A stretch of 58,780 nt of DNA, taken from NCBI GenBank assembly GCA_024401565.1, contig JAKSKU010000014.1:1-58780 (forward strand), written 5' to 3'. This document shows positions 54,069 through 58,780 of this stretch, in pieces; position 1 is the stretch's first letter, and each line of letters starts with the position of its first letter. The notes under the pieces are model-generated. The model did not search any database, was not told the DNA's origin, and saw only the letters and a list, made by a program, of their open reading frames with translations. The position numbers and the translations under genes are program-made. This stretch comes from Paludibacteraceae bacterium (GTDB lineage: Bacteria; Bacteroidota; Bacteroidia; Bacteroidales; Paludibacteraceae).

Positions 54069-54099
54069 TTGCGACTTGGATAAAAATGAGTAATTTTGC
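54069..54099 (+). promoter_or_regulatory. Promoter of aroQ (divergent from xerD)
   Basis: TTG (54069-54071), 19 nt, TAATTTTGC (54091-54099). The -7 box lies within the longest aroQ reading frame, so the ATG at 54131 is the true start. Confidence 0.75.
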
Positions 54100-54130
54100 A
54101 ACCGTTTTTGTAACACATCATAGCAAAGGA

Positions 54131-54577
54131 ATGAATATCATTATTATCAACGGACCCAATCTTAATCTTTTGGGCAAGAGAGAACCATCAATCTACGGAA
54201 GTCAGTCATTTGAAGACTATTTGGATGTGCTTAAACAGCGTTACCCCGATGTGAATATTGAATATTACCAGTCGAATGTGGAGGGTGAACTTATCGACAC
54301 TATCCAGGAGACAGGTTTTATTTCAGACGGCATCGTGCTTAACGCAGGTGCTTACACTCATACATCAGTGGCTATTCCAGACGCAATCCGTGCAATCAAA
54401 TGTCCGGTGATTGAGGTGCACATTTCCAACACTCACAAGAGAGAGGAGTTCCGCCACAAATCATTCCTAACTGCCGCTTGCTGGGGCACTATCCTTGGAT
54501 TCGGTATGGATTCTTACAGACTTGCCATCGAGGCTTTGATCGAGTACAACAAGTCGAAGGAAGACGACAAAGAATAA
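54131..54577 (+). CDS. aroQ: 3-dehydroquinate dehydratase, type II
   Basis: This enzyme catalyses the third step of the shikimate pathway, dehydration of 3-dehydroquinate. The 148-residue product has the type II family features: INGPNLNLLGKREPSIYG with the active-site Arg and Tyr, NAGAYTHTSVAIPDAI, and VIEVHISNTHKREEFRHKS with the catalytic His. Type II enzymes form dodecamers. It starts at 54131 below a good promoter. Pyruvate kinase begins 28 nt downstream, so the two genes are probably co-transcribed. Confidence 0.95.
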   Translation: MNIIIINGPNLNLLGKREPSIYGSQSFEDYLDVLKQRYPDVNIEYYQSNVEGELIDTIQETGFISDGIVLNAGAYTHTSVAIPDAIRAIKCPVIEVHISNTHKREEFRHKSFLTAACWGTILGFGMDSYRLAIEALIEYNKSKEDDKE

Positions 54578-54605
54578 AATCTATCACGACTGAAATATTT
54601 GCATT

Positions 54606-56072
54606 ATGGCAAAAAAAACAAAAATCATTGCTACTGTTTCCGACATCCGTTGTGAAGTCGACTTCGTGCGCCAGCTTTGGGAGAACGGAATGAACGTGGC
54701 TCGTATGAATTCCGCACACATCACTGACGAGGGATTCCTTCGTATCATCAACAACGTAAGAGCCGTTTCTCCTGAAATCGGTATTTTGATGGATACTAAA
54801 GGTCCAGAAGTGCGTACTACGACTCTTGAGGGCGACGACGGAAACACAAAGATTCATATTAAGAGCGGAGATATAATTAAGATCGCTGGCGACGCTAAAA
54901 AGAACAGTAAGCCAGGAGAGATATATGTCACTTATCCCGACTTCGTTAAAGATGTCAAGGTAGGCGACCATATACTATTTGATGACGGCGAGATCGACAT
55001 CAAGGTGTTGAGCAAGAATGACGAGTGCTTGACTTGTGAAGCTCAGAATGATGGTGAACTTGGTTCACGCAAGAGTGTCAACGTCCCAGGTGTGAGAATC
55101 AACCTTCCGTCGCTAACAGAAAGAGACAAGCATAATATCCTATTCGCGATCGAGCACGACGTCGACTTTATCGCTCACTCGTTTGTTCGTTCGAAGCAGG
55201 ATGTGCTAGATATCCAGAAGATTCTTGACGAGCACAACAGCCAGATCAAGATCATCGCTAAGATTGAGAACCAGGAGGGAGTCGACAATATCGACGAGAT
55301 CCTTGAGGCCGCATACGGTGTTATGATTGCCCGTGGCGACTTGGGTATCGAGGTGCCACAGGAGAAGATTCCAGGAATCCAGCGTGTGTTGATCCGCAAG
55401 TGTGTTGTGGCACGCAAGCCAGTGATCGTGGCTACTCAAATGCTACACTCAATGATCAAGAATCCACGCCCTACACGTGCAGAGGTTACAGATATCGCCA
55501 ACGCTATCTTCTACCGTACTGACGCATTGATGCTAAGCGGCGAGACAGCTTACGGCAAGTATCCAATCGAGGCTATCTCTACAATGAGCAAGATTGCAGA
55601 GGAGGCAGAGAAGACTAAGTTGAAAGACAATGATATCAAGGTGCCATTGGCAACAGGTTCAGATGATATCACTTCATATCTAACAGAGCAGGCAGCACGT
55701 TCAGCTGAGCTTCTTCACACAAAGGCAATCGTGACCGACAGTACAACAGGACGTACTGCACGTTTCATCGCCGCTTACCGTGGAGACACTATTGTGTTGG
55801 CAATCTGCTATAAGGAGAGATTGATCCGTCAGTTGGCATTGTCTTACGGCGTCATTCCAATCTATCAGGCTCCAAAGGAAGACAACCGCCACTATTTCTT
55901 CGCCGCGCTTAAGATGCTAATCGAAGACGGATACTTGAAATTCCACGACCGTGTGGTTTATATCAGTGGAAGCCAGGCTCCAGGCGAGGGAGGCGGAAAC
56001 ACATTCTTGGAGATCAACAGCATCGATAATATCTTTGCCAACCAGAATGGATATCTTCTTCCTAATTTCTAA
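54606..56072 (+). CDS. pyk: Pyruvate kinase
   Basis: Pyruvate kinase converts phosphoenolpyruvate and ADP to pyruvate and ATP, the last step of glycolysis. The 488-residue product has ARMNSAH (slightly changed from the usual RLNFSHG), MDTKGPEVR, the K+-site region and catalytic Lys in KIIAKIENQEGV, MIARGDLGIEVP, ATQMLHSMIKNPRPTRAEVTDIANA and the C-terminal domain (AIVTDSTTGRTARFIAAYR). The TVSDIRCEV opening replaces the common TIGPAS, as in a divergent subgroup. It follows aroQ by 28 nt and ends with a strong terminator at 56096. Confidence 0.96.
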   Translation: MAKKTKIIATVSDIRCEVDFVRQLWENGMNVARMNSAHITDEGFLRIINNVRAVSPEIGILMDTKGPEVRTTTLEGDDGNTKIHIKSGDIIKIAGDAKKNSKPGEIYVTYPDFVKDVKVGDHILFDDGEIDIKVLSKNDECLTCEAQNDGELGSRKSVNVPGVRINLPSLTERDKHNILFAIEHDVDFIAHSFVRSKQDVLDIQKILDEHNSQIKIIAKIENQEGVDNIDEILEAAYGVMIARGDLGIEVPQEKIPGIQRVLIRKCVVARKPVIVATQMLHSMIKNPRPTRAEVTDIANAIFYRTDALMLSGETAYGKYPIEAISTMSKIAEEAEKTKLKDNDIKVPLATGSDDITSYLTEQAARSAELLHTKAIVTDSTTGRTARFIAAYRGDTIVLAICYKERLIRQLALSYGVIPIYQAPKEDNRHYFFAALKMLIEDGYLKFHDRVVYISGSQAPGEGGGNTFLEINSIDNIFANQNGYLLPNF

Positions 56073-56095
56073 TTGAAAATAAATGGTAGAATATG

Positions 56096-56122
56096 AAAAG
56101 ACGGGGCATGCCCCGTCTTTTT
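56096..56122 (+). terminator. Terminator of the aroQ-pyk operon
   Basis: AAAAGACGGGGC pairs with GCCCCGTCTTTTT around a short ATG-type loop, followed by TT. Confidence 0.9.
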
Positions 56123-56197
56123 AATATGTGCATATTAAAATATGCCCGTGACATGGCATGTCACGGCACGAAACAGACGGCACGAAACAGACGGCAC
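56121..56197. repeat. Palindromes and a short direct repeat before ribF
   Basis: TTAATATG/CATATTAA (56121-56138) is followed by a 10-bp-arm palindrome CCGTGACATG/CATGTCACGG with a 1-nt centre (56146-56166). Then GGCACGAAACAGAC occurs twice in tandem (56165-56192). No promoter consensus is evident between this and ribF. Confidence 0.7.
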
Positions 56198-56204
56198 AAT
56201 ACAA

Positions 56205-57158
56205 ATGGCAAAAGTGATCGACATAACAAATACCAATATGGAGAAACCGTTGGCTCTTACCATCGGTTTTTTCGACGGTGTGCATCTCGGACACCGTTTT
56301 TTGGTGTCGGAATTGTCGAGACTTGCCAAAGCAAAAGGGTTAGATTCCGCAGTACTTACCTTCCGCACTCATCCGCGTCAGGTGCTTCATTCCGATTATA
56401 TTCCCTCTTTACTTACTACCACAGATGAAAAAATCAATCTGTTGGAGGAGACGGGAGTTGACTATATCGTTTTGACTGAATTCACACAGAAGCTATCACA
56501 GCTCTCGGCGCAAGAGTTCATGACGCTGCTCCACGACAATCTTAACGTCCGTTGTCTGATGATTGGCTACGACCACCGTTTTGGGCATAACCGCAGCGAG
56601 ACATTCGAAGACTATGTTGAGTTTGGCAAAACAATCGGCATAGATGTTGTGCAATCGACACCAATGGTCGTAAAAGAGACACATGTAAGCTCCTCCGCAA
56701 TAAGAAAAGCCATTTCCGAAGGAGACGTCGCTAAAGCATCCCAACTCCTTGGCAGAAGCTATTCTCTGTCTGGAGAAGTTGTCAAAGGATTCCAAGTAGG
56801 CCGCACAATTGGTTACCCTACCGCCAATATCGCCTACAACGACTGCAGAATGTTGCCAAAAGACGGAGTGTATGCAGCAAGAGTGCACATAGAGACGCAC
56901 GGACGTGCATCTAACAATCAAAGAAATAACACTTTTGACGCTATGCTTTATATAGGCTCACGTCCTACCGTCAACACCGGCAAAATAAGCGTTGAGGCTT
57001 ATCTTTTTGATTTCCATGGAGATCTTTATGGAAAGAAAGTGACAGTCTGTTTTGTAGAGAGAGTGAGAGAAAGCGTCAAATTCGATTCTGTCGCAGAATT
57101 GAAAACTCAATTGCAAAAAGATGAAGATTGTGTAAGACAAGTGCTCAAAGAAAAATAG
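56205..57158 (+). CDS. ribF: Bifunctional riboflavin kinase / FAD synthetase
   Basis: This enzyme makes FMN from riboflavin, then FAD. The 317-residue product begins with the adenylyltransferase domain (TIGFFDGVHLGHRFL, LMIGYDHRFGHNRSE, HVSSSAIRKAI). The riboflavin kinase domain follows (YSLSGEVVKGFQVGRTIGYPTANI, DGVYAARV, LYIGSRPTV, EAYLFDFHGDLYG). Between ARV and the MLYIGSRPT strand it contains about 12 extra residues (IETHGRASNNQRNN) that are encoded by a REP sequence at 56890-56908. The insertion is in frame and falls in a surface loop in known structures of the family (inference). Start 56205 is chosen because the upstream extension encodes palindrome and repeat DNA. Confidence 0.94.
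   Translation: MAKVIDITNTNMEKPLALTIGFFDGVHLGHRFLVSELSRLAKAKGLDSAVLTFRTHPRQVLHSDYIPSLLTTTDEKINLLEETGVDYIVLTEFTQKLSQLSAQEFMTLLHDNLNVRCLMIGYDHRFGHNRSETFEDYVEFGKTIGIDVVQSTPMVVKETHVSSSAIRKAISEGDVAKASQLLGRSYSLSGEVVKGFQVGRTIGYPTANIAYNDCRMLPKDGVYAARVHIETHGRASNNQRNNTFDAMLYIGSRPTVNTGKISVEAYLFDFHGDLYGKKVTVCFVERVRESVKFDSVAELKTQLQKDEDCVRQVLKEK
56890..56915 (+). repeat. REP core inside the ribF coding sequence
   Basis: TAGAGACGCACGGACGTGC (56890-56908) is identical to the core of the REP sequences around the RAYT genes, and TAAC follows two bases later than in the REPs (56912-56915). It is translated as IETHGRA. Confidence 0.8.
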
Positions 57159-57165
57159 TTTAAAA

Positions 57166-57197
57166 TTGCAATTTCGAATCCATAATTATAAATTTGC
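57166..57197 (+). promoter_or_regulatory. Promoter of the lipoprotein gene
   Basis: TTG (57166-57168), 20 nt, TAAATTTGC (57189-57197); 45 nt before ATG 57242. Confidence 0.75.
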
Positions 57198-57241
57198 AAC
57201 CATTATTAGGACATATTGGAAAAAATACAACCGAAAATTTT

Positions 57242-58081
57242 ATGAATAAACTGTTAAAATCATTCATCGCAACTATAGGTGCGGCAACAGTCGCATTATG
57301 GGTTGCTTCATGTAGCGAAGAAGAAGTTGTAAAAGAAGAGGATTTAGAAATCGCAGGCAAAGTGTTTGTCGATTCATACTCTGTCAACTCTGATGAGGAA
57401 CACTCGTCATCCATAGAAGCATACGAGTTTACCAATAAAGGTACATTTTCCAACCGTTCTTGGTTCTGCTATTTCGCTGGAGAATACATCACTTTATTCG
57501 ACAACGAAGAGACAGGCATGTACACTATCAAGGGCAACAATATATCTTTAGCATACCCTACCTACGTCAAGACAGGTAAAGTCCAGAAATTCGGCGATAA
57601 ACTATATCTTAAAATTGACGATGGATACGAATTCTCAGAGACAGAAAAGACAATCATGACAATGTCTGATGAATTCAGAAGAGCCCACGAGCACAAACAT
57701 ATATTAGACGTAGTGAAGAATGCAGCAACTAGCATAACGGTTTCCGTCGAGCAAAAATTCATTGTTGAGAATAATAGAAAATCATTTTTAGTCAACATAG
57801 ATTCCATTTCTGGCAGTTTGGCTGAAAAAAACCAACTCGTACACTTCTCAATAAATAACGTCCCTGGAAATTTCAAGTTGTCAGACGCAGAAAGATATCT
57901 AGTAAGAATCGGACCTGGTTTTGCCACTACAGACGAATCTTATGCACTTGAAGCTCCACAAGACATTCTTCTTGTTTTATCAGACGTCAAGGAATTCACA
58001 CTTGTCTCAGCGACGTCAATTGAGGCATTTAAAGCCAAAGCAAAACCAACAATAATTGCTCCTTTGGCTACTAAACAATAA
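57242..58081 (+). CDS. Hypothetical lipoprotein
   Basis: From the ATG at 57242 the 279-residue product has a type II signal peptide (MNKLLKSFIATIGAATVALW, lipobox VASC with Cys about 24) and an acidic SEEEVVKEED stretch. Such acidic residues after the Cys are a known surface-export signal in Bacteroidetes, so surface exposure is possible. The rest has a beta-rich N-terminal half (FTNKGTFSNRSWFCYF, GMYTIKGNNISLAYPTY, lipocalin-like pattern) and a C-terminal half without recognised motif. The upstream in-frame ATG at 57194 lies inside the -7 box and is rejected. Terminator at 58103. Confidence 0.8.
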   Translation: MNKLLKSFIATIGAATVALWVASCSEEEVVKEEDLEIAGKVFVDSYSVNSDEEHSSSIEAYEFTNKGTFSNRSWFCYFAGEYITLFDNEETGMYTIKGNNISLAYPTYVKTGKVQKFGDKLYLKIDDGYEFSETEKTIMTMSDEFRRAHEHKHILDVVKNAATSITVSVEQKFIVENNRKSFLVNIDSISGSLAEKNQLVHFSINNVPGNFKLSDAERYLVRIGPGFATTDESYALEAPQDILLVLSDVKEFTLVSATSIEAFKAKAKPTIIAPLATKQ

Positions 58082-58102
58082 ATTTAAATGACACACATAT
58101 CG

Positions 58103-58131
58103 AAAGGACGGCTTTTTGAAGTCGTCCTTTC
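58103..58131 (+). terminator. Terminator of the lipoprotein gene
   Basis: AAAGGACG (58103-58110) pairs with CGTCCTTT (58123-58130), followed by CTT. Confidence 0.8.
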
Positions 58132-58338
58132 TTCATATGCACCCGCAAAGGCATAAAATCCGATGAAATGGGCAGAAAACACAGAATATACGAGCATTTG
58201 CGTCATTTTAGAGTTGCAATAAATTTAACACATTAGACTTCAATCTCCCTTCTTTGATACTTTTTTTCAGTCCTATAACCCTGATTTTACCGATATTTGC
58301 AAAAAACAAAAACGCTATATCTCTATCTTATACACATT

Positions 58339-58372
58339 TTGTAATGAAAGGGTTTAATACATTTATTTTTGC
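58339..58372 (+). promoter_or_regulatory. Promoter before the candidate RNA
   Basis: TTG (58339-58341), 22 nt, TATTTTTGC (58364-58372). The spacer is slightly long. Confidence 0.5.
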
Positions 58373-58376
58373 AACA

Positions 58377-58516
58377 CTTCTGGCGGCTTCCATTTTTTAG
58401 TTAGCAACGAATGGGAGCCGCAGACAGAAGGACCAGAAAAGAGAAATCAACAGCTTTAAATAAAAACGGACAGCCTGTGAAAGTTTTTTTCCACATTCAC
58501 AGGCTCCGTTTTCTCT
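58377..58516 (+). ncRNA. Candidate structured small RNA or leader
   Basis: No reading frame is present. A long hairpin pairs 58377-58394 with 58410-58430 (CTTCTG/CAGAAG, GCGGCT/AGCCGC, CCATT/AATGG). It is followed by a terminator-like stem pairing AAAACGGA plus GCCTGTGAA (58463-58481) with TTCACAGGC plus TCCGTTTT (58496-58512). A promoter-like motif lies just upstream. I do not recognise it as a known RNA family. It could also be an attenuator for the gene that follows. Confidence 0.45.
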
Positions 58517-58556
58517 CAATATTAATACCCTATTTACGAACGCATTCTGATTTTAT

Positions 58557-58592
58557 AAAGGCCACGACATTTTAAGTCGTGGTCTTTTGTTT
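58557..58592 (+). terminator. Second terminator hairpin near the window end
   Basis: AAAGGCCACGAC (58557-58568) pairs with GTCGTGGTCTTT (58576-58587, one G-U), followed by T residues. Confidence 0.85.
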
Positions 58593-58697
58593 TGTAAACA
58601 TTCAATTGAAACAATGTCGTTTGTAACAAACAACATATACTATTTTTTTTGTTAATCCATTAACTGATTTTTCCAAATGTGTTTTTTTGCTGTTCAA

Positions 58698-58705
58698 TAA
58701 ATTTG
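58698..58705 (+). promoter_or_regulatory. -7 promoter box of the last gene
   Basis: TAAATTTG, 25 nt before the ATG at 58730; no clear -33 element. Confidence 0.45.
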
Positions 58706-58729
58706 TACCGTCGGATAATATTGACAACA

Positions 58730-58780
58730 ATGGATTTTGTGTCAGACGTCCATTTGATGATATTGGAAGCAATGGATGTT
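58730..58780 (+). CDS. 5' end of a gene cut by the window edge (partial)
   Basis: An open frame begins at ATG 58730 (MDFVSDVHLMILEAMDV) and runs to the end of the window below a -7 box at 58698. Seventeen codons are too few to name a family. Confidence 0.4.
   Translation, partial: MDFVSDVHLMILEAMDV

Overview
The window looks like a chromosomal segment of a Bacteroidales bacterium (Bacteroidetes), probably a polysaccharide-degrading gut or rumen type. The evidence is: repeated Bacteroidetes promoters (-33 TTG, 19-22 nt, -7 TAnnTTTGC) before genes and tRNAs; several proteins with type IX secretion (T9SS) C-terminal domains; AT-rich intergenic DNA; and typical families of the group (DPE2-like MalQ, DUF445, tandem CoA-activase, hemerythrin-LuxR regulator). 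No rRNA, CRISPR array or prophage was seen.

Layout. 1-1500: a duplicated hypothetical-gene-plus-repeat block. 1581-5255: MalQ glucanotransferase, then a convergent DUF445 membrane protein. 5503-9256: a compact four-gene NAD salvage operon (amidohydrolase, PRPP-synthetase-like, NAMPT-like, NadE) with its own promoter and terminator. 9286-12998: a Wza-like/Wzz-like polysaccharide export pair. 13061-17618: seven tRNAs in three clusters around an orphan ketosynthase, PgeF, a small lipoprotein and a small SH3b protein. 17696-19141: a decayed T9SS cargo fragment and a hemerythrin/LuxR regulator behind a palindromic operator. 19196-27298: a 2700-residue secreted GH8 protein. 27526-32717: DUF805 and a large CoA-dehydratase activase. 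32884-36314: a secreted fibre-like protein and a legumain-like T9SS protease in one operon with a long leader. 36451-38893: an AAA ATPase behind a repeated operator array, and superoxide dismutase. 39117-46847: a T9SS protein, DnaE and a DUF1566-like protein. 46931-49288: a repeat island. 49422-58081: GH43, a TPR protein, a Xer recombinase, AroQ, pyruvate kinase, RibF and a lipoprotein. 58364-58780: a candidate structured RNA and the start of a further gene.

The main mobile component is a REP/RAYT system at 46.9-49.2 kb. A complete REP-transposase-REP unit (47075-47853) is followed by a second copy identical wherever compared (48234-48902) and by a transposase-less derivative (48979-49183). 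The same REP core lies in frame inside ribF (56890-56908). Both transposase copies appear to carry the same N-terminal frameshift. A second family of MITE-like repeats is scattered at 28.1, 38.2, 46.9, 48.0 and 49.2 kb.

Functionally the segment mixes housekeeping genes (dnaE, pyk, aroQ, ribF, sod, tRNAs) with secreted glycan and protein degradation (GH8, GH43, C13 protease), surface polysaccharide export and NAD/redox functions. All assignments come from reading the sequence; no database search was run.
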